Notes: a model not told the origin generated them from the sequence alone. A stretch of DNA of 64,000 nt from DAOPZC01 sp035353175 (GCA_035353175.1 DAOPZC010000017.1:7210-71209), one strand, 5' to 3'. Counted from the stretch's first letter, positions 1-7,840 are shown. Made by a program: numbers and translations.

Positions 1-2977
1 CACCCGCCGATCTCGGAACGCCGCTGAATTTCAGCGCACCCGACGTCTTGTCAAACGCCGCCGCGACGCCCGCCGGAAGCGATCCTGAAAGCCGTGTCAT
101 GTAGATCCCGCCGCCCTCCGTCTGGAGCACCGTGATCTTCTGCGCAAAGGCTACCGCCGTCTGCGCGACAAACGCGACTTCGTCAGAGGCGAAGAACGGG
201 GCGTTCTCGGCCACAAGTCGGACCGTGACGGACCGCTTGCCCGAGACCGCGCCGACAGCTCCTTTCGGAGTGAGCGTCACCGTCACCACGCCCCGCGGAT
301 ACTCGGCCAGCGTGGGCAGGGCAACGACCACACCCTTGGCAGCCTCGCGATCATTGTTGGCCCACGTCAGCGTCTCCGGCCACACGTCGCCAGCCGTCGC
401 CGTCACGGTGCCGGTAACCGCGGTCGACGCACCGTCCACACGCGTGACGCCCAAGAGCACCTGCCCGCCCTCCGGCGCAATAATCGTCAGCGGCGACGTC
501 TTCGCGAAGAATATGCCCGCCTCCGTAAACATCAGGCGGCCGACTGCCGGCAGGTCATTCTCGGTGATCGTCACCACCTCATGCATCCGCCCTTCGACCG
601 GCGTCGCGCCACCCTCCGTCACCGCGAGACTCAGCGCTACCGCCTCGTTGCCCTCGTAGCCCAAGTCATCGGTCAGCGGCAGGACAACGCTCTTTGTTCC
701 CGTCTCGCCGTCCGCCCACGACAGAAAAAGACCTGCCGCAAACAGGTCCTCGAAGTCCTCACCCGCCGTCGCGGTCGTATTCAGCGGGTCAATCGCGATG
801 CGGACGACGCACACGCCCGAAGCTCCGCCCGTCCGTTCGACAGCGATCACCACCTCGCCGGCGGTTTCAGACACGGACTGGGCCGTCTGAACAAACCCTA
901 CCGTTCCGGGATTCCAAATCTGCCAAGTGAATGTGCCGTCCGGGGAATCGGCCGTCAGCGCGAGAGCGACTGCGCCGCCGTCCAGCGCCTGAAACACGCC
1001 GGGGGGTCCAGCGACGGGTTCGAACGCACCGGGCTGGAGAACAAGCTGCGCGCCTTCGGCAACCAACCTGTAGAGCTGGCCCGCTTGGACCGCCATCGTC
1101 GTTCCAAAAACGCCCGCCGCGTTCGTCAGCGTGGCAACCCGGACGCTGGCGGCACATTCCCTCGCGATCAGGTTCACCGTCGTTTCCGCACGGTACGCGC
1201 GGAGGGTCGAGGCGACGTTTGTGAACGAGAACGCCGCGTCGTTCGTAAGCACACACACCTGGTATGCCGCGACGCCCGCAATGGTTGCTTCGACGCTCAC
1301 GCCGTCCGTCAGCCGGCCCGCAGCGGAGGCGACCGCAACGCCGTTCGAACGGATCGAAACCGACACGGCAACCGGGTCAGGTCCGGTCACTGTGACCCGC
1401 TGCTCCGTACCGTTCACCGCGTCCAATTGGAAGAAATCAGCCTCATCATTGGCAGCCAGTGTTTCATCGCGTGGCGTTTGCACCCCCAGCATCTCGCGCG
1501 TCCACACCGCATAGTTATTATTCTCCTCGTGGTCGAAGACGCGTTCATCCCGCGTCATCGCCAACTGCTCATGCAGACGCGTCAGATTGCATGCGGGAGA
1601 GAAGCGCATGAAAGGGGGGTAAACCGCTCCCTCGCGGCGGTAGTTGAAGCAATAGTAGCCGGGAATCCGGCTGGCGATGCTGCCGTCCTTGCGCAGCATA
1701 ACAACGGCAGGCAGGTTCACAAACGTCTTGTCCGGCAAGGTGAGCAGGCGCTCAAAGGCCAGTATTTTCTCCACCTGCGCCCATCCCGCCTCAGGTGTGA
1801 TCCCGTGCCGCGTCATGTAGCTCGTGCCGTTCAGTCCGGCCCGCCGGTCCGCCGCATTCAGCTTATTCGTGAAAAGCGCGTGTGTCATCGGTGAACCCGC
1901 GAACATGCCATCGCGAGACGGTATGCTGATCACAGCAAGCGCCAGTTTGTTTGTCCTCGCAAACTCCTTGAACGCCTCGGTCTGCAAGACATCATCCTCG
2001 AACCCCGCACAGTAAGGGCACCACATCGCGGTGAAAAACACCATCGTCCGAGCGTCTTCTTCCACACTCTGAGCCACGGCATTGGTTGCAGCGTCGAGAT
2101 CCATCGTCCACTCGCCGAAGCTGAACGGCTCACCAACATAGCGCGGATTATGGATATTGATTTCCGCCTCGCCGACCATCTCGACAACGCGTGTCTCGTC
2201 GGTCTCCCCCGCCGCGCTTAACGTCACCGTCACCGTCCCGCCGACCCTGTGTCCTTCGTTTTTGACGAAGATGTTCCTGTTGGTCTCCCCGTCGGCCCAG
2301 ACCAACGTTTCGCTCCAGTTGGTGACACCTCCGCCCTCCAGCGTGCGCGCGTAGGACAAGGTGTTCGTCAGTGTTCCGGACGAACCAAAGGCCCGGACCA
2401 AAGGCAAGGGAGCCGCCAAGGTTCCGGGTTCCATCTCGGCCGTCGCCGTAAACCCGAACCTCGTCCGTCCGTGGTAGCAAAAGTCCGCCACGAAACGCTC
2501 GATTTGCGCGATGAGCGTTTGCGCGTCCGCGCGGTAAGGATACCCGGAAAACCGGTAGTCCGCCCGGACGGTCCCGTCTTTCTGCACCCAGTAAATGCGG
2601 ATGAACGGATACGACAGGTTGCCGTCGTCGGCCGCCGCGTCGTTAACCCAATCGTAGAGTTCCCCCGGCAACCCGGTCTTGCCCTCTCCGGTCACCAACA
2701 GCAGTTTTTTGGCCTGCCGCCACGCCGTAAATTCTGGCGTGTTCACCGCCAGGTCAATCACCTCGGAACAACGGGAACAACCGGTGTTGGACCAGAAGCC
2801 CAAAACCGGGATGCCGGTCTCCTGCGCCACTGCCAGCGCCTTCGTCAGGCTGAGGTGCCATTCGCCCGGCACGATCGGCTCGCCCGCGGGTGTCGCCGGA
2901 ATACTTCCCGCCGCCGCACGCCACGCGACACACCACAGCGCCGCCATCGTCATCAGTGCCATTCTGACCGTTCTCAT
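1..2977 (-). CDS. Large secreted protein with two thioredoxin-like domains and Calx-beta/Ig modules (3' end off window)
   Basis: Reading leftwards from ATG at 2977 the frame stays open to the window edge: 992 codons with no stop, so the C-terminus is missing. A GGAGG Shine-Dalgarno sits about 7 nt before the ATG. Residues 1-24 look like a signal peptide (hydrophobic, ending AAAGS). Two thioredoxin-like modules follow: CSRC at residues 67-70 and CPYC at 320-323 (in FFTAMWCPYC). The segment about 700-808 ends in VTITEND, typical of Calx-beta repeats. The final residues (FDKTSGALKFSG) resemble a putative-Ig (He_PIG) domain. The modules suggest an exported thiol-active or disulfide-handling surface protein; the substrate is unknown. 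Domain calls are by motif memory, while the open frame itself is seen directly. Nothing else fits the strand: opposing frames here are fragmented or of low-complexity Arg-rich composition. Confidence 0.82.
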   Translation of the reverse strand, partial: MRTVRMALMTMAALWCVAWRAAAGSIPATPAGEPIVPGEWHLSLTKALAVAQETGIPVLGFWSNTGCSRCSEVIDLAVNTPEFTAWRQAKKLLLVTGEGKTGLPGELYDWVNDAAADDGNLSYPFIRIYWVQKDGTVRADYRFSGYPYRADAQTLIAQIERFVADFCYHGRTRFGFTATAEMEPGTLAAPLPLVRAFGSSGTLTNTLSYARTLEGGGVTNWSETLVWADGETNRNIFVKNEGHRVGGTVTVTLSAAGETDETRVVEMVGEAEINIHNPRYVGEPFSFGEWTMDLDAATNAVAQSVEEDARTMVFFTAMWCPYCAGFEDDVLQTEAFKEFARTNKLALAVISIPSRDGMFAGSPMTHALFTNKLNAADRRAGLNGTSYMTRHGITPEAGWAQVEKILAFERLLTLPDKTFVNLPAVVMLRKDGSIASRIPGYYCFNYRREGAVYPPFMRFSPACNLTRLHEQLAMTRDERVFDHEENNNYAVWTREMLGVQTPRDETLAANDEADFFQLDAVNGTEQRVTVTGPDPVAVSVSIRSNGVAVASAAGRLTDGVSVEATIAGVAAYQVCVLTNDAAFSFTNVASTLRAYRAETTVNLIARECAASVRVATLTNAAGVFGTTMAVQAGQLYRLVAEGAQLVLQPGAFEPVAGPPGVFQALDGGAVALALTADSPDGTFTWQIWNPGTVGFVQTAQSVSETAGEVVIAVERTGGASGVCVVRIAIDPLNTTATAGEDFEDLFAAGLFLSWADGETGTKSVVLPLTDDLGYEGNEAVALSLAVTEGGATPVEGRMHEVVTITENDLPAVGRLMFTEAGIFFAKTSPLTIIAPEGGQVLLGVTRVDGASTAVTGTVTATAGDVWPETLTWANNDREAAKGVVVALPTLAEYPRGVVTVTLTPKGAVGAVSGKRSVTVRLVAENAPFFASDEVAFVAQTAVAFAQKITVLQTEGGGIYMTRLSGSLPAGVAAAFDKTSGALKFSGVPRSAG

Positions 2978-3089
2978 TGGTAGCCTCCTTCCGCCTGATT
3001 GCTCTACCCGACCGGCGAGAATAGGCAGACGCCCCGCCGGACCGAGGCCCTGTGCGAAACGCCTGCACAACATTCTCAGCCGCTCCGAA

Positions 3090-3422
3090 TCAACCTTCTT
3101 TCGTGTCCAGTGCCGCAAGCCGCTGCTTGACCGCATCCAACTGCCTCTGAAGCGCGTCGGCCCGGCTCGTCAGGACCTGTTTCTCGGTTTCGCCGGCAGA
3201 CGGCTCAAAAACCGCGCTCAAACCCGCCCGCATCCAGCCCGGCACACCAGTCGCACGGAACATGTTCCGGTTCCCGCGACCTCCTCGCCCGCGGCCGAAA
3301 CCGCATCCGCGGCCAGCGCCCAGTCCCGCAAATCCGGGTTGGGCGTTGCCTGCGCAGAACCCGGCTGCGCGCCCCGTCATCGGACCCATTCCCGTCGGGC
3401 CCATTCCGTTTCCACTTGGCAT
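3090..3422 (-). CDS. DUF5320-type Gly/Met-rich small protein
   Basis: 110 residues. The start was chosen at ATG 3422, preceded by GGAGG, because the N-terminus then matches the DUF5320 signature: MPSGNGMGPTGMGPMTGRA followed by GFCAG. The middle (about residues 30-60) is Gly/Arg-rich with CGFGRGRGGRG. The last 40 residues are charged and predicted helical (coiled-coil-like, ADALQRQLDAVKQRLAAL). DUF5320 proteins have no assigned biochemical role, but they often sit beside NifX/NifB-type iron-molybdenum cofactor proteins. That is the case here: the NifX-like gene lies 110 nt upstream on the same strand. The longer reading frame upstream of 3422 is non-homologous, Arg-rich sequence and is not part of the gene. 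Family assignment is fairly secure; function is unknown. Confidence 0.75.
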   Translation of the reverse strand: MPSGNGMGPTGMGPMTGRAAGFCAGNAQPGFAGLGAGRGCGFGRGRGGRGNRNMFRATGVPGWMRAGLSAVFEPSAGETEKQVLTSRADALQRQLDAVKQRLAALDTKEG

Positions 3423-3460
3423 TTTCTGCCTCCTTTTCTCTGTTTCTCCGGGCAATAGGC

Positions 3461-3524
3461 GGCGGGGGTGGCCCCCGGACACATGAGTTGTCCCGGAGTC
3501 TCTCTCCGGAAGCGCACCCCCGCC
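3461..3524. other. Nested inverted repeats between NifX-like and DUF5320 genes
   Basis: GGCGGGGGTG (3461-3470) is the exact complement of CACCCCCGCC (3515-3524). The enclosed loop holds a second perfect stem, CCGGAG/CTCCGG around a TCTCT loop. No T-run follows on either strand, so this is more likely an mRNA-stabilising or processing structure between two co-transcribed genes than a terminator. Confidence 0.5.
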
Positions 3525-3532
3525 TAAAGCGT

Positions 3533-3916
3533 TCATAAAGATCCGCAACACCGCCCGCTCCCTTGCCGACGCCGGCGCCGCTGGTTGCAGCAGCCCGGCA
3601 TGGCGAAGGCGGCGCCGCACAGCGTCCCGTCCAATGACGCCCGGATCACGGCCCGCAACTCGCCCGCCACGAAAGGAACAACCTGAATGCCGGCGGCCGC
3701 AAGCCGCTCCTGCAGCGGACGCGACACAGCGCCGCACACCAGCGTCTGCACCCCGCGGGCCGTCAGCCAAGCGAGCCGCCGCGTGAGGTCGACGTCGACC
3801 AGATACGCCGCCTCCGCCGTCACGAGCCCGTTCTCGGACTCCACCAGATACAACTGCTTCGCCGTGTCGAAGACAGGCGCGATGCGTTGCTCCCAAACTG
3901 AAAATGCGGTTTTCAC
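3533..3916 (-). CDS. NifX/NifB-type dinitrogenase iron-molybdenum cofactor family protein
   Basis: 127 residues if translation starts at GTG 3916, the point where family homology begins (VKTAFSVWEQRIAPVFDTA, matching the usual KIAVPVWxGRVSPVFDTA beginning). The fold is a small RNase-H-like domain that carries or delivers Fe-S/Mo clusters in NifX, NafY and the orange protein family. Gly-rich LAAAGIQVVPFVAGE follows the expected pattern. The tail is unusual: CC, an Arg-rich run, then RCCGSL, giving paired cysteines that could bind metal. The frame is open upstream to ATG 4039, and an ATG at 4018 has a GAGG motif 5 nt before it, so a 34-41 residue N-terminal extension is possible; it shows no family resemblance. 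The DUF5320 gene lies directly downstream. The actual cargo is unknown, since no nitrogenase genes are visible. Confidence 0.7.
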   Translation of the reverse strand: MKTAFSVWEQRIAPVFDTAKQLYLVESENGLVTAEAAYLVDVDLTRRLAWLTARGVQTLVCGAVSRPLQERLAAAGIQVVPFVAGELRAVIRASLDGTLCGAAFAMPGCCNQRRRRRQGSGRCCGSL

Positions 3917-4189
3917 GCAACTGTAGTCCGCAGTATCCGTGCCAACCTGAAGAACCGCGCGCGAGTCACATCCATATCCTTGTCCGGCAACATGTTGGCA
4001 CATCCAAGCACCCGTCATGCCGCCCTCATATACGTGCATTTTTGCACTGTTAGCGACTGTTTTCGTTGCGTTTATGCTCTTTTATGGCGGTTCCCCGGCG
4101 CGACGCAGACGCGCTCCCTGTCGGCGGTTGCCGCAGCCTCCCGCCAGGACGCGTTCAGCCCGCGCGTCTGACATTTTTTCGCTCGCGGT
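3917..4189. other. Divergent intergenic region, no gene assigned
   Basis: 273 nt between the NifX-like gene and the promoter of the radical SAM gene. It contains the sigma-54-like site at 3929-3945, a possible but unsupported N-terminal extension of the minus-strand gene (to 4039), and TGCATTTTTGCA at 4036-4047, a short palindrome. No RNA gene is recognisable. Confidence 0.5.
3929..3945 (-). promoter_or_regulatory. Candidate sigma-54 (-24/-12) promoter for NifX-like gene
   Basis: On the minus strand TTGGCACGGATACTGCG gives a perfect -24 half (TTGGCACG) and the required GG-N10-GC spacing (GG at 3943-3942, GC at 3931-3930). The -12 half (CTGCG) departs from TTGCA. Transcription would begin near 3918, about 2 nt before the GTG, which implies a leaderless message. 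A sigma-54 activator is encoded 1.4 kb away. If translation starts at 4018 or 4039 the site lies inside the gene and is coincidental. Confidence 0.4.
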
Positions 4190-4218
4190 TTGACAACGCC
4201 TCCCGCGTCGCCTACAGT
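4190..4218 (+). promoter_or_regulatory. Sigma-70-type promoter of radical SAM gene
   Basis: TTGACA (4190-4195), a 17-nt spacer, then TACAGT (4213-4218). The expected start is near 4225, leaving a leader of about 45 nt. The leader contains a small hairpin, TATGTG/CACATA (4227-4232 with 4240-4245). This is the best -35/-10 match in the window. Confidence 0.65.
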
Positions 4219-4271
4219 GGGGCCGCTATGTGTTTCTCTCACATACCAGAGGACCGCAGCAGGGGGACATG

Positions 4272-5285
4272 ATGATTGACGCAAGGATCGAAGACCTATT
4301 GGGCGAAACCACCGCCGGACAGGCGATCACGCGGCGTGAGGCGGAGGTGCTGCTCGCTCTTCCGGCAGACTCTCTGGAGGCGGCGTTGCTTTGCGCCGCG
4401 GCAAACGTCGTCACGCGGCGGCGCTTCAACAACCGCGGACTTCTGCTCGGCCAGATCGGCGTAGATATGGCCCCCTGCGACGGCGACTGCGCCTTCTGCT
4501 TTTTCGCCCGATCGCACACGTCGGTCCAGCCGGCCCTGCTGCCGACCGATGAAATTGTCCGCCGCTGCGAGCGCTTCGCCGCGGGCGGCGCGTCCGGCGT
4601 GTTTCTGATGACCATGCACCGCTTCGGATTCGACTGGTTCCGCGACCTCTGCGGCACGCTGCGCCGTCGCATCCCTGCATCGCTTGAAATTCTGGCGAAC
4701 GTGGGCGACATCTCGCTCGGGCAGATGCGCGAGCTGCGCGCTGCGGGAGTGGCCGGCGCCTACCATGTCTGCCGGCTGCGCGAAGGTGTGGATTCCTGCA
4801 TGACGCCCGCCAGCCGGCTCGCGACGATCGACCGCATTATCGAAGCCGGGCTCGACTGGTACACGCTCTGCGAGCCTGTCGGGCCGGAGCACACCGCCGC
4901 CGAACTGGCGGAGCAGATCTGGCTCGGCGTCGGTCGCCCCTGCCGGCAGCACGGCGCCATGCAGCGCTTCCCGGTCCCTGGCTCGCCGCTCTACGCCAAG
5001 GGACAGATCCCCCTCCGTCGCCTGAACCAAGTCGCGGCGGTCGTCGCGCTGGCGACGCAGGCCAAGCCCGAAATCAAAAGCATCGCCGTCAACGTGACGA
5101 ACCTCGGCGGCCTTTTCAGCGGCGCGAACGCCTTTTTTCCCGAAGCCGGCGAGCCTGCCGAACAACCGCCAGCGGGAGCGTCCGCCGGTTTCACAACGGC
5201 CCTCTGGCGCCGCAGCTCGGAAATCACGACCGCCGATTGCCGCGACCTTTTGGCCGCCGCGGGCTTCGTTGCCCCCAGCGTCTGA
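4272..5285 (+). CDS. Radical SAM protein, biotin-synthase-like
   Basis: 337 residues. The [4Fe-4S] ligand motif is CDGDCAFCFFA (CX3CX2C) near residue 69; GVFLMTMHRFG follows, and the SAM-binding beta strands of the TIM barrel are recognisable. The overall layout (hydrophobic N-terminal helix pair, then the CX3CX2C loop) resembles the BioB/HydE/ThiH branch. The C-terminal segment GGLFSGANAFFPEAGEP resembles the tail where BioB and HydE relatives may hold an auxiliary cluster, but it has no extra cysteines. AGGGGGA lies 5 nt before ATG 4272; ATG 4269 is an alternative. The gene diverges from the NifX-like/DUF5320 pair and converges on the sigma-54 activator. I cannot name the substrate. It is not BioB: no biotin genes are adjacent and the BioB-specific residues are not evident. 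Confidence 0.78.
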   Translation: MIDARIEDLLGETTAGQAITRREAEVLLALPADSLEAALLCAAANVVTRRRFNNRGLLLGQIGVDMAPCDGDCAFCFFARSHTSVQPALLPTDEIVRRCERFAAGGASGVFLMTMHRFGFDWFRDLCGTLRRRIPASLEILANVGDISLGQMRELRAAGVAGAYHVCRLREGVDSCMTPASRLATIDRIIEAGLDWYTLCEPVGPEHTAAELAEQIWLGVGRPCRQHGAMQRFPVPGSPLYAKGQIPLRRLNQVAAVVALATQAKPEIKSIAVNVTNLGGLFSGANAFFPEAGEPAEQPPAGASAGFTTALWRRSSEITTADCRDLLAAAGFVAPSV

Positions 5286-5314
5286 CCAGAACGGAATAAC
5301 GGCGGGCGGCGGCT

Positions 5315-6739
5315 TCAGCCCCTGGCCGAACCGGTCTGCGCTATGCGGCATGAACGTCCGTCGCGCTCGGGAACCTCGATACCGAGGGCACGCATTTTTC
5401 GGAACAGCGTAGTTTTGTGGACGCCGAGTTCGCGGGCCGCATCGATCCGGTTGCCTCTGGCGCGCGTCAGCGCCGTACAGATCGCCTGCGCGTCAAGCGC
5501 GGCACGCGCGCCGCGCAGTCCGCCGCCGGCGGCGGGGTTCCCCGCCGCACCCGTCAACGTTTCCGGCAAATGGGCAAGCCCGATGCGCCCCGTTGGGCAG
5601 AGAATGAACGCGCGCTCGATCACGTTCTCAAGCTCCCGCACATTGCCCGGCCAATCGTACGCCATCAGCAGGGAAAGGGCTTCGCTGTCGATTCCCGCCA
5701 CGGCTCTTCCCTGCAGCCGGTTGAACCGCGCGATGAACTGTTCCGCCAGCAGCGGGATGTCCTCTTTGCGGCGTCGGAGCGGCGGCAGCTCCACGCGTAC
5801 CACATTGACACGGTAATATAAGTCTTCGCGAAAAGCGCCTTCCCGGCACCGCGCCAGCAGATCCCGGTTGGTGGCCACAATGACGCGCACGTCCGCCGTC
5901 TCCGGGCGCGTCGACCCGAGCGGCTCATAGACACGCTCCTGCAGTACGCGCAGCAAGCGCACCTGCAAAGCCGGGCTGACCTCGCCGATCTCGTCGAGAA
6001 ACAGCGTGCCGCCCTTGGCCAGAGCAAAGCGCCCTGGCTTGTCTTTGGCTGCACCGGTGAACGCCCCCGCCTTATAGCCGAACAACTCCGATTCCAGCAG
6101 CGTGTCAGGCAGCGCACCACAGTTGACCGCCACAAACGGGCCGCCCTTGCGCGGGCTCAGCGCGTGCAGGGTCCGGGCGACAAGCTCCTTGCCCGTACCG
6201 GTCTCGCCCTGAACCAGCACCGTGCTGGGGCTGGCGGCGATGGCGGGCAACACCTCGAACAGGCGCTGCATCACCGGGCTGCGGCTGACGAGATCGCCCG
6301 CGCGGAAACGCCCTTGCAGTTCCTGGCGCAGCGCGTCCAACTCCGACAAGTCGCGGAAGACCTCCGCCCCACCGATGACCTTGCCCTGTTCGTCCTTGAG
6401 CACCGCCGTCGAAATGCTGATCGGTATCCGCTCCCCCTCCGCATTGACGATGTACGCGGATTTGCCGATGACCGGCCGGCCCGTCTTCAGCGTCTTCTGC
6501 AGCGCGCACTCCGCTCCGCACAAGCTGGAACGGAACACCTCCGCGCAGGGACGACCGACAGCCTCCCTGCGCGGCACGCCCGTGATCTTCTCCGCCGCAC
6601 GATTGAACGAAGTCACACGCCACCCGGCGTCCACCGTGAACACACCGTCTGAGATGCTTTCCAAAATCGCGTCGGTGGCTGTCGGTTTCTTCGCCTCGGG
6701 GCTCTGTTTTTTCCGTCTCATTTCAAACACCTTGGCCAC
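5315..6739 (-). CDS. Sigma-54-dependent transcriptional activator with Cys-containing PAS domain
   Basis: 474 residues. PAS domain about 22-130, with three cysteines at 65, 74 and 78 (GRPCAEVFRSSLCGAEC). AAA+ domain about 145-385: Walker A GETGTGKE at 178-185, the sigma-54-contacting GAFTGA loop at 225-230, Walker B GGTLFLDEIGE, and the R-finger region REDLYYRVNV. C-terminal Fis-type helix-turn-helix about 425-460 (RIDAARELGVHKTTLFRKM). It would bind upstream enhancers and open sigma-54 holoenzyme promoters. There is no response-regulator receiver, so it senses directly through the PAS domain, perhaps redox or metal via the cysteines. The methyltransferase and CX3CX2C genes lie just upstream on the same strand (8-nt gap), so it is probably their operon partner. 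Confidence 0.9.
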   Translation of the reverse strand: MAKVFEMRRKKQSPEAKKPTATDAILESISDGVFTVDAGWRVTSFNRAAEKITGVPRREAVGRPCAEVFRSSLCGAECALQKTLKTGRPVIGKSAYIVNAEGERIPISISTAVLKDEQGKVIGGAEVFRDLSELDALRQELQGRFRAGDLVSRSPVMQRLFEVLPAIAASPSTVLVQGETGTGKELVARTLHALSPRKGGPFVAVNCGALPDTLLESELFGYKAGAFTGAAKDKPGRFALAKGGTLFLDEIGEVSPALQVRLLRVLQERVYEPLGSTRPETADVRVIVATNRDLLARCREGAFREDLYYRVNVVRVELPPLRRRKEDIPLLAEQFIARFNRLQGRAVAGIDSEALSLLMAYDWPGNVRELENVIERAFILCPTGRIGLAHLPETLTGAAGNPAAGGGLRGARAALDAQAICTALTRARGNRIDAARELGVHKTTLFRKMRALGIEVPERDGRSCRIAQTGSARG

Positions 6740-6747
6740 AGTTTACA

Positions 6748-7389
6748 TCACACCGCCCGCGCCGTCACGAGAAAGACCGGGTAGGTTCGCATCACACCAT
6801 CAGCCCCCGGACGCGTGATGCGATAGGCCTCGCGTGAAGTTGAATCCGTGAATCCGGTCTCTCCCAGCCACCGGCTGACGGTCGCACGCTCAAAGCCGTG
6901 ATGATAGATGCCGGTCGGGTCCGCATGAAAAGACCCGTCCTCCGCATCCAGGTCAGCTAAGGCAATCCACCCGCCTTCACGCAGCGCGTGACGCAAACGC
7001 CGCAGCACCAGCGGCACGTCCGACAAATGGTGCAGAGTCATCGAGCTAATGACAAGATCGTAGCGGTCCGGAGGCAATTCCGCCTTGGCCACGTCGCAAT
7101 GCATCGGGAACAGATTCATGATGCCATGAGAACGTGCCTTCTCTTCTAGCACCCCTAACATCCCTGACGAGGCGTCCACCGCGGTGATTTCCCGGACAAA
7201 CGGCAACAGCGCCAACGAAACCAGTCCAGTGCCCGCGCCGACATCCAAAACCGTCATGTCAGACCGCAAAGGCACAGCCGTGCGGATCTCCGCCACAATG
7301 GCCCGCGCCAGCGCCACCCGTGCGGGATTCGCGTCCCAGTCTGCCGCCTTTTCATCAAACCGCGTGCTGGTGGTTGCCATCGTTTTCAA
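6748..7389 (-). CDS. Class I SAM-dependent methyltransferase
   Basis: 213 residues. Methyltransfer from SAM to an unknown acceptor. Motif I VLDVGAGTGLVSLAL at about 48-62, motif II ITAVDASSGML at about 70-80, and motif IV YDLVISSMTLHHL at about 108-120 give a UbiE/Methyltransf_11-type fold. The start ATG at 7389 overlaps the stop of the small CX3CX2C gene as ATGA, indicating translational coupling. The sigma-54 activator follows after 8 nt. The context with radical SAM and NifX-like genes suggests action on a metal ligand, metalloid or small molecule, but that is inference; ubiquinone genes are absent here. Confidence 0.85.
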   Translation of the reverse strand: MKTMATTSTRFDEKAADWDANPARVALARAIVAEIRTAVPLRSDMTVLDVGAGTGLVSLALLPFVREITAVDASSGMLGVLEEKARSHGIMNLFPMHCDVAKAELPPDRYDLVISSMTLHHLSDVPLVLRRLRHALREGGWIALADLDAEDGSFHADPTGIYHHGFERATVSRWLGETGFTDSTSREAYRITRPGADGVMRTYPVFLVTARAV

Positions 7390-7577
7390 TCTTGTTTTGC
7401 CCTCGGCTCATTGGGATTAACACCGTATTTTTTCTGACGTGCCCGCCCGGAGGGACAGCCGCCGCCGGTCAGGGCCATTTCGAGCTTTTGCAGAAAACCG
7501 GCGATCACATTGCCTTTACGGGCCTTTGTACAGACGGGGCAATGGGATTCGCAGAACTCGGCATCGGTTAACTTCAT
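7386..7577 (-). CDS. 63-residue CX3CX2C protein coupled to the methyltransferase
   Basis: Sequence begins MKLTDAEFCESHCPVCTKARK. Three cysteines are arranged CX3CX2C (CESHCPVC), with a fourth in GGGCPSGRA and a conserved-looking KKYGV end. Four Cys could ligate one Fe-S cluster or Zn. ATG 7577 was chosen because the residues before it are not coherent; an upstream GAAGGGA acts as Shine-Dalgarno. The stop overlaps the methyltransferase start by ATGA. I recall similar unnamed Cys-rich small proteins (CPVCxxARK ... YGV) in anaerobes but cannot assign a family. The tight coupling suggests a partner or substrate-handling subunit of the methyltransferase. Confidence 0.7.
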   Translation of the reverse strand: MKLTDAEFCESHCPVCTKARKGNVIAGFLQKLEMALTGGGCPSGRARQKKYGVNPNEPRAKQD

Positions 7578-7731
7578 ACGGGGCGTCCCTTCGTGTACGT
7601 TTGAAAACAAGCACGGCGATCACCGCGAGGCCGCGATGGGTCAATGTGCGCGCATCGGTTCGGGTCTCACCTTCCCGCCGTTTTTTTCACATTACCCCTA
7701 CACGCCTTGTTCGGCAAGCGGTTTTGTAAAA

Positions 7732-7765
7732 GGTGCGATTCCGTTTTACGGAACCGAATCGCACC
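7732..7765. other. 10-bp inverted repeat in recD2 / Cys-protein divergent region
   Basis: GGTGCGATTC (7732-7741) pairs perfectly with GAATCGCACC (7756-7765). An alternative inner stem TTCCG/CGGAA overlaps it. It lies between the divergent small Cys-rich gene and recD2 and has no T-run. It may be an operator or a leader structure for recD2. Confidence 0.4.
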
Positions 7766-7840
7766 GGGCACGCTTCGTCATCGCGGAATCGCCTTGCCTT
7801 GAGCCGGAAACATGACTACTTTGGTATCACTTATCTTGAA

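Noticed and set aside
581..1894. Long plus-strand open frame opposite the Trx/Calx-beta gene
   Set aside because: Arg/His-rich translation without domains; it mirrors the real minus-strand protein, whose frame is continuous and has motifs.
3461..3524. Possible CRISPR or terminator at nested repeats
   Set aside because: Single inverted structure, no repeated units or T-run.
4086..4130. Third copy of the REP-like element
   Set aside because: Only GGTTCCCCG is shared; the rest does not align.
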